In this document: positions 19,669-28,013 of the stretch, in pieces
Numbering within the stretch: position 1 is the first letter of the stretch
Layout: each line of letters starts with the position of its first letter
DNA from: Trinickia dinghuensis
GTDB lineage: Bacteria > Pseudomonadota > Gammaproteobacteria > Burkholderiales > Burkholderiaceae
NCBI RefSeq assembly: GCF_003367175.1
Contig: NZ_QRGA01000013.1
Span: 64,230-128,229, forward strand
DNA length: 64,000 bases
Direction: 5' to 3'
Made by a program: the position numbers and the translations under genes
The notes under the pieces: model-generated
What the model saw: the letters and a program-made list of their open reading frames with translations, nothing else
Database searches by the model: none
Told to the model about the DNA's origin: nothing

Positions 19669-21501
19669 ATGCTTCGACAGCACCATCGAAATCTGAAAAC
19701 CGCGCTCGCCCCAACGCCGGCACTGGCACTCATCGCGGCAGTTGCCGCACTGGCACTGAGTGCGCAAACGGCGGCGGCCGCCGATACGGCTGCCAGTGCC
19801 GCTACGCTCGCGGCCGCAAGCGAAACGCCTGCCGATGCCGGCGTCACGCCGGGCGAGCCGCACGTGAAGGACCCGTACCTCGCGGGCTGGCTGCGCCTCA
19901 CGCCGGACCGCAGCCCGAAGCCGCTCAAGGCGGGCGTCGACTACGGTATGGATCCGGCGACGGGCAAGTTCGTCTGGCCGAAGGCGACGCCCGAGGTACA
20001 CCAGGGACAGCGTTTCCCCGGCGAAATGACGACGTGGGACAAGAAGAGCTATACGAAGAACGTGAAGGTTCTAGCGTTCTATCCCGGCGTCGATTCGCCC
20101 TTTCATGCATGGAACGACATCCTCGATTTCAAGGGCCATCGCTATCTGTACATCCATGATCGCGACTATCTGCGCATCATGGACGTGACCGATCCCGCGC
20201 ACGGCAAGATCGTCTACTCGCGCGGCGGCGTGTGGGGTCCGAAAGGATCGAGTGAACATTTCGATCCGAACAACGTTCACAACTATCTCGGCGGCGCGAC
20301 CATCGCGTGGAGCAAGAAGCTCGGCAAGCCGGTGATCGTCGCATCGTTCGAGATCGGCCGCTACGGTCTGATGACCGAGAAGACGGAACAGCCCGACAAG
20401 GTTGCCGCGCAGCGGCACTACAACTCGCTCAAGGGCTTCCGCGTGTACGAAATGGACGGCCCCCTGCCCAACCAGTGGAAGCTGCTCGCGACGCGCACGA
20501 CCGACTACAAGCACCCCAATGCGCCGATCGGTCAGCAGCAAGGCTCGGGCTCGCTCGACGCGCCCGAATATTACGGCGGCAAATACATGATCGTGTCGTC
20601 CGCGCCGGACGACAGCTATGCGCTCACCGAGTATCCGAACTATCTGTATTCGCCGGGCTATCAAGTCTGGGACATGTCCGATCCGGCGAACCCCGTGTTC
20701 CTCTCGCAGATCTCGGTGCCGGGACAAATCCTCGGCAACAAGGAAGACGAGAATGCCTATCTGATGAACCCGCGCGCGGGCAACCGCACGTCATGGATGG
20801 GATCGCGCAATCCGATCTTTCTTCCGAAGCCGCTCGAGGACGGCGGCAAAATCGGCTTCGGCGCGATGGGCGGGCTCGGCTTTTATTCGTTCGATCTGTC
20901 GAACCCCGCGGAGCCGAAGATTCTCGGCAGCGTGAACATACCGCCGAGCTTCGCGGGCACCGAGTTCGACAATGCGGATGTGAGTCAGTACGCGCGCACG
21001 GGCTACGTGCTGAGCAACGGCTATCCGATGAATCGCGACTGCTATGAGCCGTACAAGGATATCTATGTGATCGACGCGCACGACCCGGCGCATCTGAAGG
21101 TCGCGGCGAAGCTGCCGCGTCCCGAGGTGCCCGAAGGCGCGCCGTTCACGGATTTCTGTCAGCGTGGCGGAAACTTCGGGCCGAAGCGGGCGAACGCGAT
21201 CGGCCAACCGGGAGGCTGGCGTCAGGGTATCGTGTCGTACTCGTTCTATAACGCGGGCGTGCAGATCTTCGACGTGAAGGATCCGACGCATCCGAAGATT
21301 GCGGGGTACTTCGTGCCCGCGCTCGCGGACGAGTCGCAACTGCCTTCCTACACGCTTGGGAAGGGGGTGTTCGCGATCTATACCGAGTACGACCGCAATA
21401 TCATCTGGGCGTTTACGGAGAACGGCGCCTACGCGCTGTCGACCCCGCTGTTGGGCAAGCCGGTGATGGGCGAGCCGGCGAAGCCGTGGCCGCCGCGGTA
21501 A
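19669..21501 (+). CDS. Secreted LVIVD-repeat beta-propeller protein
   Basis: Exported protein of 610 residues. It has an Ala-rich signal region (TALAPTPALALIAAVAALAL... to AQTAAAAD). LVIVD-type blades follow: YLYIHDRDYLRIMDVTDP, YQVWDMSDPANPVFLSQI, LGFYSFDLSNPAEPKILGSV, IYVIDAHDPAHLKVAAKL and VQIFDVKDPTHPKIAGYF. The ATG at 19669 follows AAGGAGG. No enzymatic motif is evident. Pairing with a porin and a catabolic regulon suggests a periplasmic or surface role in capturing or processing the substrate (inference). Confidence 0.85.
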   Translation: MLRQHHRNLKTALAPTPALALIAAVAALALSAQTAAAADTAASAATLAAASETPADAGVTPGEPHVKDPYLAGWLRLTPDRSPKPLKAGVDYGMDPATGKFVWPKATPEVHQGQRFPGEMTTWDKKSYTKNVKVLAFYPGVDSPFHAWNDILDFKGHRYLYIHDRDYLRIMDVTDPAHGKIVYSRGGVWGPKGSSEHFDPNNVHNYLGGATIAWSKKLGKPVIVASFEIGRYGLMTEKTEQPDKVAAQRHYNSLKGFRVYEMDGPLPNQWKLLATRTTDYKHPNAPIGQQQGSGSLDAPEYYGGKYMIVSSAPDDSYALTEYPNYLYSPGYQVWDMSDPANPVFLSQISVPGQILGNKEDENAYLMNPRAGNRTSWMGSRNPIFLPKPLEDGGKIGFGAMGGLGFYSFDLSNPAEPKILGSVNIPPSFAGTEFDNADVSQYARTGYVLSNGYPMNRDCYEPYKDIYVIDAHDPAHLKVAAKLPRPEVPEGAPFTDFCQRGGNFGPKRANAIGQPGGWRQGIVSYSFYNAGVQIFDVKDPTHPKIAGYFVPALADESQLPSYTLGKGVFAIYTEYDRNIIWAFTENGAYALSTPLLGKPVMGEPAKPWPPR

Positions 21502-21510
21502 CGGGTTGAG

Positions 21511-21539
21511 CGACGAGCGGCGCGCCGCGCCGCTCGTCG
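21511..21539 (+). terminator. Intrinsic terminator of porin-LVIVD operon
   Basis: Arms CGACGAGCGGCGCG and CGCGCCGCTCGTCG pair perfectly around a single central base, starting 10 bp after the LVIVD stop and followed by TTGTCTCG. It closes the island on its right side. Confidence 0.7.
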
Positions 21540-21604
21540 TTGTCTCGCCGGCCGATACCGCGCGCCGAAGCGACGACGAGCCATTGCGTCGCATCCGCCT
21601 GAAA

Positions 21605-21940
21605 TCAACCGGCTTGAACGACCTTCAACTTCTGAGCGTTGCCGTGGGGCGCGTCCGCGGCCGCCTCATTTCGCGCCGCCGACAACGACAGATAACGCGC
21701 GCAGCAAACGCGAAGAAACGACGCGAAGTTCATCGGTGCTTCGCCGCGCAGCGTCAAGAGTTCGTCGTACAACTTCACGACGAACTCGCTCGTCGTCAGG
21801 CCTTCGCGGCTCGCGATTTCCTGCAGCGTGTCCCAGAAGAGATTTTCCAGCCGCACGGTCGTGACCACGCCATGGACGCGTATCGCACGGGTACGCGACT
21901 CGTAAAGGATCGGATCGGCGTTGATGTAGATACCGCACAT
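21605..21940 (-). CDS. Ribbon-helix-helix domain protein
   Basis: Protein of 111 residues. A ribbon-helix-helix DNA-binding core lies at about residues 22-65 (HGVVTTVRLENLFWDTLQEI, ASREGLTTSEFVVKLYDELL). It belongs to the RHH_4 type common in proteobacteria. AAGGGGG precedes the ATG. The partner or target is unknown. It is codirectional with the DJ-1 protein gene, 31 bp downstream of it, so the two may be one operon. Confidence 0.75.
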   Translation of the reverse strand: MCGIYINADPILYESRTRAIRVHGVVTTVRLENLFWDTLQEIASREGLTTSEFVVKLYDELLTLRGEAPMNFASFLRVCCARYLSLSAARNEAAADAPHGNAQKLKVVQAG

Positions 21941-21971
21941 GGCATGGCCCCCTTATGCTTCCGGCCGTATC

Positions 21972-22550
21972 TTAGTGCGAGATCCGCGTGCCGAGCAACG
22001 TCAGGAACTGGGCAAGCCAATTGGCGTGCGACGTCCAGGCCGGCGCGGTGACGAAATTGTCGTCGGTCGTCGCATCCGGCCAGTCCAGCGGAACATAATG
22101 CGCGCCTGCCAGTTCGACCTCCGGCGCGCACGCGGGATAGGCTGCGATTCGCTTGCCCTCGATGACGCGAGCCGCCGCCAGCAATTGCGCGCCATGGCAG
22201 ATCGCGGCGATCGGCTTTTTCGCTTCCGCGAAATGACGGACATGGGCGATCACCGTTGCGTTCAGACGCAGATACTCCGGCGCGCGCCCGCCCGGAATCA
22301 GCAGCGCATCGTAGGTAGACGAATCCGTGGCGGCGAAATCGGCATTCAGCGTGAAATTGTGCCCGCGCTTTTCCGTGTAGGTCTGGTCGCCCTCGAAATC
22401 GTGAATGGCGGTGCGGATCGTATCGCCCGGACGCTTGTCGGGGGCGATCACGTGCACGGTATGCCCCACGGCGGACAGCGCCTGAAACGGCACCATCAGT
22501 TCGTAGTCTTCGACGAAGTCACCCGCGATGATCAAAATACGCTTGGCCAT
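21972..22550 (-). CDS. DJ-1/PfpI family protein
   Basis: Class I glutamine-amidotransferase-like fold, 192 residues. It starts [20 protein letters not shown] (acidic residue conserved near E18), with the nucleophile elbow [16 protein letters not shown]. Members are deglycases, proteases or chaperones, and which applies here cannot be told. AGGAG precedes the ATG. A start upstream of the RHH gene suggests cotranscription. Confidence 0.88.
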   Translation of the reverse strand: MAKRILIIAGDFVEDYELMVPFQALSAVGHTVHVIAPDKRPGDTIRTAIHDFEGDQTYTEKRGHNFTLNADFAATDSSTYDALLIPGGRAPEYLRLNATVIAHVRHFAEAKKPIAAICHGAQLLAAARVIEGKRIAAYPACAPEVELAGAHYVPLDWPDATTDDNFVTAPAWTSHANWLAQFLTLLGTRISH

Positions 22551-22640
22551 GTCTCGCTCTCCTGTTCCAGTTCGTGGTGGGGAAATCTGCTGCGGTGAAC
22601 TGTAGAGCGGCCCACGAGACGGCGGGTAATACGCGGCTAA

Positions 22641-22772
22641 ATGTTCGAACAGGGGTTTACCCTAAACTCGATGGCAGCGATGACTGACGAGGCGGTCTTC
22701 CCGACGCTTGCACACCGTCCCGACGCGTTTCGAGCGTTCATGGCCTATCACGAGACGCTGATGGAGAAGCCG
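22641..22772 (+). pseudogene. Fragment resembling AhpD/carboxymuconolactone decarboxylase N-terminus
   Basis: The frame beginning at 22641 reads AMTDEAVFPTLAHRPDAF and then RAFMAYHETLMEK. This resembles the start of carboxymuconolactone decarboxylase (AhpD-like) proteins, where a LARRPEAFRAF-type helix leads into the catalytic CxxC helix. The similarity stops at about 22772, where the convergent SnoaL-like gene ends, and no CxxC follows. It is probably a decayed 5' piece of a deleted gene. The rest of the gap 22551-22640 shows nothing else. Confidence 0.4.
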
Positions 22773-22777
22773 CCTGC

Positions 22778-23263
22778 TCATCGGTTCTCGTTCGCCGCCT
22801 TGGCCCGCCACGCGGTGAGACCGCGCTTAGCCTGTGAACGAATCGCGTTCTGCACGAACGGCGCCCACCCTAACAACGCTCCCTTGGCCCCCAAAGCCTG
22901 GGCTGCCCATCGCCAGAGATCGAAGCGATCCCGATGGCCGACGATCAGCCCGTCGCGCAGCACGAACTGCGCTTCGATCCGATTGACGACCCGCCTGCCC
23001 GTCTGGCTGAACAGGTAGCTCGCGATCCAGCGGGCGCTGCCGCCGCGATCGTCGGCGCTCACGTCACTGAACATCAGCGTGAACTCCTGCGCGCGCGACA
23101 CCAGCATTCGCCACATGTCGCGTGCTTCATCGCCGCGAAGTTCGCCGAATACCGGGTCGCTGAAAATCACATCCGGTGCGTAGCATGCCGCCATCGCCTC
23201 GGCATCGCGCCGCTGAAACGCTTGATAAAATCGCTCGATCACGGCCGTATTCGGATGGGTCAT
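22778..23263 (-). CDS. SnoaL-like / NTF2-fold protein
   Basis: Protein of 161 residues with the SnoaL-like cone fold. Recognisable parts are VIERFYQAFQRRDAEAMAAC and YAPDVIFSDPVFGELRGDEA, then FVLRDGLIVGHRDRFDLWRW. Such proteins are often isomerases, hydrolases or stress-linked proteins, and no specific function is supported. It is codirectional with the two small genes upstream (13-bp gap to the DUF1653 gene). Confidence 0.8.
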   Translation of the reverse strand: MTHPNTAVIERFYQAFQRRDAEAMAACYAPDVIFSDPVFGELRGDEARDMWRMLVSRAQEFTLMFSDVSADDRGGSARWIASYLFSQTGRRVVNRIEAQFVLRDGLIVGHRDRFDLWRWAAQALGAKGALLGWAPFVQNAIRSQAKRGLTAWRAKAANENR

Positions 23264-23276
23264 GTCGCTCTGCCGA

Positions 23277-23471
23277 TTAGTCGATTTCTTGGAAGCGCTG
23301 GACTTTCACACCGTCCACTTCGACCATCTCGAAGAAGACCGCCTTCGGCCGGCACCAGATCGAGCCGTTCGCGGCGCGATACACGATGATCGGCGTGTGG
23401 TCCGCCTCCATTGTCGCCTCGCACACGAGCTCGTAGAGCCCACCCTTGTAGTGCCGATAACGGACAGTCAT
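23277..23471 (-). CDS. DUF1653 domain protein
   Basis: Small protein of 64 residues that is almost entirely a DUF1653 domain. Features are the N-terminal YRHYKGGLYELVCEA, then HTPIIVYRA and the FFEMVEVDG strand. The function of the family is unknown. AGGA precedes the ATG. It is part of a short minus-strand group of small genes. Confidence 0.8.
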   Translation of the reverse strand: MTVRYRHYKGGLYELVCEATMEADHTPIIVYRAANGSIWCRPKAVFFEMVEVDGVKVQRFQEID

Positions 23472-23523
23472 GTTGTTTTCCTGGTCGTTGCCGCTCGTTT
23501 TCCGACTTTCTTTGCCGACGTCC

Positions 23524-23850
23524 TCATTCCTCGAACGGCACGTGCTCGCCGCTCCCCGATTGCTTGCCGAGCTTGCTTTCGTCCTCCATGGCGTCCTGCC
23601 ACGCGATCATGGCATTCGCCACCGCCTCTTGTTCGCCGCTGAACGCGAGCACCGTTTCTCCGCACGACGGGCAGATGCCGCCGAACGCCGCATGGATGCC
23701 GGGCATATTCCGCGTGCTCATGGCGTCGAAATCCGTGAACGCCGTTTTGCACGAACCGCACACCAGCTTTTCCGGGCGCAACGCGTCTATCTTTGCCTTC
23801 GCCTCGGCGACACGTTGATCTTTTGTGCCGCGCTGCTTCGCTTGTCCCAT
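23524..23850 (-). CDS. Conserved hypothetical, zinc-ribbon-like
   Basis: Protein of 108 residues. A basic N-terminus (MGQAKQRGTKDQRVAEAKAK) is followed by two Cys pairs, CGSC and CPSC, about 35 residues apart, which fits a zinc ribbon. The C-terminus is acidic. The MGQAKQRGT start is shared by many short proteobacterial proteins. Function unknown. It starts the small operon of three genes reading towards the SnoaL-like gene. Confidence 0.7.
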   Translation of the reverse strand: MGQAKQRGTKDQRVAEAKAKIDALRPEKLVCGSCKTAFTDFDAMSTRNMPGIHAAFGGICPSCGETVLAFSGEQEAVANAMIAWQDAMEDESKLGKQSGSGEHVPFEE

Positions 23851-24015
23851 CGCCTACCCCTTCGTTCACTGTTTCTCAAATGCTAAACCGCGACAAAAAC
23901 CGGTACATGGTACCCGACGAAGGCATGGGCGCCGAACGGCACTCGGCAAAAACCGAAGGATTTGCTAAATCCGCGCATGCTATCGCGCCCTTCATCGCCT
24001 CTTCCGACGACCGTC

Positions 24016-24381
24016 ATGAACGACATCGGCAATCGCTCCGGCTACGGCAGTTTGCAATCCTTCACGCGGACATTCGGCGCGGTCATCGGCATACCGCCCG
24101 CGCAGTAGCGGAACGCCGGCGTTTGGCTGCCGCGTGCCGTGGACATCGCCGGTAGCCCCTTGCACCTCACGCGTGTCGCCGGTGGAAAATACGCGGTATT
24201 GCGGCACAAGGGACCGTATGCCGACATGGCCGCCGCGTATCAGTGGCTTTATGGCGAGTGGCTCGTCAACTCCAATGACGAAGCGGCGGACGCGCCCGCT
24301 TTCGAGGAGTATCTGAACAACCCGAAAGACACGGCGCCCGCCGATTTGCTGATCGATATCTGCTTGCCGCTGGCGCCGTGA
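24016..24381 (+). pseudogene. Decayed AraC/GyrI-type regulator
   Basis: One reading frame holds two pieces of a single family. First comes an AraC recognition helix, SGYGSLQSFTRTFG then GIPPAQ, ended by an in-frame TAG at 24106-24108. Then comes the second half of a GyrI-like effector domain, GGKYAVLRHKGPYADM to EEYLNN and LLIDICLPL. An intact AraC-GyrI protein is about 280-300 residues. Here the N-terminal helix-turn-helix and the first half of the GyrI domain are missing. The 80-residue GyrI piece could still be translated from the GTG at 24139, but a relic is more likely. The gap 23851-24015 holds nothing recognisable. Confidence 0.65.
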
Positions 24382-24476
24382 CCCACGTCTGACGTCCTTA
24401 CGTCCGCGCGGACACATGCGGCTGTGAATCGTCCACGCGGACAGCCGGAGTCGATCGACCGGCGCCCCCTACATCG

Positions 24477-26510
24477 CTACATGTTCGAACCCGGCACCAT
24501 CGCCAAGCTTGGGCAGTAGTGCGTCGCGGTGAGGTAGGACGCTTGCTGCGACCGTGCACCGGCTGCGTTCGACGTGGGCGGATCGATGAAGATCGATGCA
24601 TTGTTCGACCCCGCCGGCGCGGTGAACGTCATCGTCACTTTCCACCAGTTGGTGCCGACCTTGACCGCCGACAGCGCCGTCGGCTGCCCCGCGCCCCAGG
24701 TGCCGCGCACGATGCTGCCCGTGTTCGTGTTCAGCACCCAGGCGAACTCGGTGCCGCCCGAGTCGTCGGTTTGGATCGATCCGCCGGGGAACGCGGTCGC
24801 ATTCGTCGTAGCCTCGACATAGTCGCTGAAGCTATACGTCTGTCCTCCCTGCACGCGAATAACTTCGTGGATGTTGGCGAACGCCGAACCGTTCGTATTT
24901 GTCAGCAACGCCGCGCGCTGGCTCGTTCCGTAGATGTCAGCGGCCGCTTGCGCCGTGCCGCCGCTGCTCTGGCTCCACGCTTCCGGCTCCATCAGGCTCA
25001 AAGGCGAATTGACCAGATTGCCCGCATAGCAAGCAGCGAGATGCGGATCCTTGGGCGGTCCGTAGAAGCTCGCGATGCTCGATTGGATCGAGTTGTCGGT
25101 CGCGCTCGTCGTCGCCTTCGTGATGATCGCGCCTTCGTAGAACTGAACGGGCGCCGCGCTGCCGTCACCGCCCTCGCCGAGCGAAAGACCGCCTTGCCAT
25201 TGGCCGTTGAACACGTGGCCGGCGTTATTGCTGAAGATATAAGCCTGGGGCGGCGCCGCGTCGTAAAGCGCCGTCAGCACGCCCTGCGACGCCGAGCCGC
25301 CTTTGACCGCAAAAATATTCGAAGCCGTGTTCGGCGAGTACTTCGAAAGCACCGTGACGAACTTTTCGTTCGACGCCTGCTGCGGGCCGTAGAGATAAAC
25401 GCCCGCTTCGGCATCCACGCCCGGCCAGTTGACGTCGAGCCCATTGCACACCGGATCTTTCGTGGTCGGGGACTGGTTCGAATCGCCGTCGCAATAGCCG
25501 AACACGGCCGCCGCGCCATCCGAAAACGCCAGCGCGAACATCTCGCCTTCCACTTCGCCGTGCGCATAGGTGCTCGGGTTGGCACTGCTTTCCATATTGC
25601 CGTACGTGCCACAGCAAGGCGAAGACTGATCGTATTGCGCTCCGGCCACCATGTACTCGGCGATATCGCTGTCGCCGATCGACTGGTTCACCGTGCCGAA
25701 ACGATTGCGATACGCCTGGCCCGCCAGCGTCGACAACGCGGGGATCTGGCTGCCGTCGGCCGAGACCAGCGAAAGCTGCGCCGAGCCGCCGGACACCGCG
25801 GGCAGATCGTTACCGACCGTCAGCTGTTCCGACGGCGCTTGGGCGGTCAGCGCAACCGGAGGCTGCAGGAGCTGGACTTTCAGTTGCCCTTGCGTTCCAG
25901 GCAGCGTGATCGTCGCGAACCCGTTCAACACCGGTACGGTCATTGGCGTTTGCGAGCCGGGACCGCTCGTCGGCAGCGTCAGCGATTGCGTGCCGTCCGA
26001 GTTCAGCGTGAGCGTCGCCGGCACGTTGCCGAATGCCCCGCCCTTGATGGATGAAACGAGATCGATCTGGTCGTAGATGTACGACACCGCGCAGGTCGTG
26101 TTATTGCAGAACGTCTTGACGCTGTTCACGTTGGTCGTGCCGATCATCGCGTGCTTCACGCCCTGCGGCAGCGTTTGCGACGTGTACGGATAGATATCCT
26201 GAGACGCCCCGTCGGATGCCCGCACGAGCCGGAACAACGGCCCCGTGTAATGCTGCGTCAGAAGACGCGTCACGCTGTGGGCCGCCGAGCACGGCGTGCC
26301 CGCACTGCCCGCCGCATCGCATGGCAGCGGCGTGGACGCGCCTACCTCGGCCAGCGCATTTGCACTCGACTGCACCGCGCTCGAGGGCGTCGTACTCGCA
26401 TTCGCCACGCTAGCCGGCGACGACCCTGGAGACGAGTCGCCGTTACAGGCTGTCAGCCCGACGGCGGCCGACAACAACAAACAAACCAGTCCAGCTGCTC
26501 TAAACGTCAT
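24477..26510 (-). CDS. GH54-like alpha-L-arabinofuranosidase lipoprotein
   Basis: Exported lipoprotein of 677 residues. The lipobox LTAC puts the lipidated Cys at residue 22. A Ser/Ala-rich linker leads to a GH54 (AbfB) catalytic domain: CDAAGSAGTPCSAAHSVTRL, SYIYDQ, CCGTYGNMES (probable nucleophile E307) and LSLGEGGDGSAAPVQFYEG (probable acid/base D449). An insert of about 110 residues (155-270) splits the domain compared with fungal enzymes. The C-terminal 180 residues are beta-rich and look like a carbohydrate-binding module of the CBM4/9 kind, not CBM42. GGAGGGG precedes the ATG. It should release arabinose from plant arabinan or arabinoxylan at the cell surface. Confidence 0.75.
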   Translation of the reverse strand: MTFRAAGLVCLLLSAAVGLTACNGDSSPGSSPASVANASTTPSSAVQSSANALAEVGASTPLPCDAAGSAGTPCSAAHSVTRLLTQHYTGPLFRLVRASDGASQDIYPYTSQTLPQGVKHAMIGTTNVNSVKTFCNNTTCAVSYIYDQIDLVSSIKGGAFGNVPATLTLNSDGTQSLTLPTSGPGSQTPMTVPVLNGFATITLPGTQGQLKVQLLQPPVALTAQAPSEQLTVGNDLPAVSGGSAQLSLVSADGSQIPALSTLAGQAYRNRFGTVNQSIGDSDIAEYMVAGAQYDQSSPCCGTYGNMESSANPSTYAHGEVEGEMFALAFSDGAAAVFGYCDGDSNQSPTTKDPVCNGLDVNWPGVDAEAGVYLYGPQQASNEKFVTVLSKYSPNTASNIFAVKGGSASQGVLTALYDAAPPQAYIFSNNAGHVFNGQWQGGLSLGEGGDGSAAPVQFYEGAIITKATTSATDNSIQSSIASFYGPPKDPHLAACYAGNLVNSPLSLMEPEAWSQSSGGTAQAAADIYGTSQRAALLTNTNGSAFANIHEVIRVQGGQTYSFSDYVEATTNATAFPGGSIQTDDSGGTEFAWVLNTNTGSIVRGTWGAGQPTALSAVKVGTNWWKVTMTFTAPAGSNNASIFIDPPTSNAAGARSQQASYLTATHYCPSLAMVPGSNM

Positions 26511-26931
26511 GACCCCTCCAATAAGCGCGTATCGGATTACATGAAAATCATTCAGGACAACTAAGCAATCGACAGGAAGTCGTTGCCGGTGCGGCACGAC
26601 GATCTAGATATAACCGGCGCCACTGCGCGTCGGCATAGGCTGTGATAGGCCGACCTCGAGCTCAGGTCGCACGCCCCGATGGCGCGCCTGTTGACCAAGG
26701 ACCGGTCGTAGCAGGTGTCGGCAGATATAATATTATTTATTATTACTAGAAAAGCGCCTAGGACATTCCCCTATATGCCTGCTATGGCTCTCCCGCTATG
26801 GCCATGTGCATCAAGGTGCATCGGAGCGATCGAAGCTCATGAGGGATTGACGGCGTTCAACGAGGGAGGCCGAATTACTAATTTTATTAATTGACCCCAC
26901 CCCGGCAAGCGCCCGCGCCGCGGTTCGTGCG
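26511..26931. other. 421-bp intergenic region, AT-rich core
   Basis: No gene was found. An AT-rich stretch at about 26723-26750 (TATAATATTATTTATTATTA) and another at about 26876-26893 (ACTAATTTTATTAATTGA) stand out in GC-rich DNA. The gap should hold the promoter of the arabinofuranosidase gene and the end of the hpnL transcript. The AT-rich patches could be a promoter or a site for H-NS-type silencing. Confidence 0.5.
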
Positions 26932-27951
26932 TCAGTGCTTTTCGACGATGGCGGGCCGGACCTCGTGCCTCTGCGCGCGCGGCAACCGATGTTCGCTCAC
27001 CTGCCAGGCAACCAGCCCGGGAACATAGAACAGCAAATCGCGAATGCGCCTTGCGCCGGCGAGCGCAAGGCACGTAGGTGCATCGAAGCCGAGCATGCCG
27101 CCGATCACGACGAAGGCGCCTTCCTGCACACCGAGGTTGCCCGGCACGAGGAAGGCGACGCTGCTGATGAACTGAATCGACGCCTCGATCACGAACGCCT
27201 GAAAGAAAGTGGCATCCGTGCCGAGCACACGCAGCGCGATCCAGATTTCGAGCGCAAAACCGGCGCACTGGAGCGTCTGCCAGATGATCAGATAGCGGGT
27301 CACGACGCCTTTCTGCCGCCAGATCAGCATGACGGACTGGTCGACTCGCACCGATTTCCCGACAAGGTCGAGCATCTTCCCGCTCGTGACACGGTTCAGC
27401 GTTCGCGCCAAGCGTTCGAACGGACGAGCGTGCTGAAGGAGGATGAAGACCGTGAGCAAAGGCAAGATGCCGGCGATGCTCCAGACGAGCGTTCTCGCGA
27501 AATGGGCCGCGCCTGAACTCGAGTGCCCCAGCAGGTAGCCGCATGCAACGAGCGCGAATACGATCTGACTGATCAACGTCAGTTGCGTATCGACGACGAG
27601 GCTGGCTAGTGTGGTGGCCGGCCGCACACCGGCGCGGCCCATCAGACGGAGCGTAACGATCTCGCCGCCGATCCGAGCGACGGGCAGCAGGCCGTTGATC
27701 GACTCCCGGAGCCAGACGAACTTGAGCATCTTCACGAAAGACGGACGCTCGGCTCGGCGAATGAGCATGCGCCAATCCCACGCGTTCGCGCACATCGGAA
27801 AGATATGGACGCAGGCCGCCAGGACCAGACCGACGCCCGCGCTGCGCATCAAGTGCCACACGGTTTCCGGATGGTCGCGCCACACGAGCCAGATGGCGAC
27901 GGCGAACCCCACCAGAGCAGCGATACGGCCAAGGTGCTTCATCGGCGGCAC
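26932..27951 (-). CDS. hpnL: Flippase-like membrane protein, HpnL type
   Basis: Integral membrane protein of about 339 residues of the lysylphosphatidylglycerol-synthase-TM/UPF0104 family. About eight hydrophobic segments are visible, with the family motifs RESINGLLPVARIGGEIV and VPGNLGVQEGAFVVIGGMLG. The start is GTG at 27951 or ATG at 27942. It follows the HpnI-like glycosyltransferase gene by 62 bp, the arrangement seen in hopanoid loci, which supports HpnL. The exact role of HpnL in hopanoid trafficking is not settled. Confidence 0.68.
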   Translation of the reverse strand: MPPMKHLGRIAALVGFAVAIWLVWRDHPETVWHLMRSAGVGLVLAACVHIFPMCANAWDWRMLIRRAERPSFVKMLKFVWLRESINGLLPVARIGGEIVTLRLMGRAGVRPATTLASLVVDTQLTLISQIVFALVACGYLLGHSSSGAAHFARTLVWSIAGILPLLTVFILLQHARPFERLARTLNRVTSGKMLDLVGKSVRVDQSVMLIWRQKGVVTRYLIIWQTLQCAGFALEIWIALRVLGTDATFFQAFVIEASIQFISSVAFLVPGNLGVQEGAFVVIGGMLGFDAPTCLALAGARRIRDLLFYVPGLVAWQVSEHRLPRAQRHEVRPAIVEKH

Positions 27952-28013
27952 GCTCTTGCGTCCAAGCCCCGCCGTGCTACGAACATCGGCATCGCGTTCG
28001 ACTCATTTTCGGC

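Noticed and set aside
26723-26893. AT-rich patches considered as a replication origin or attachment site
   Set aside because: No DnaA-box cluster, tRNA, integrase or flanking direct repeats were found. A promoter or silencing region is the simpler reading.
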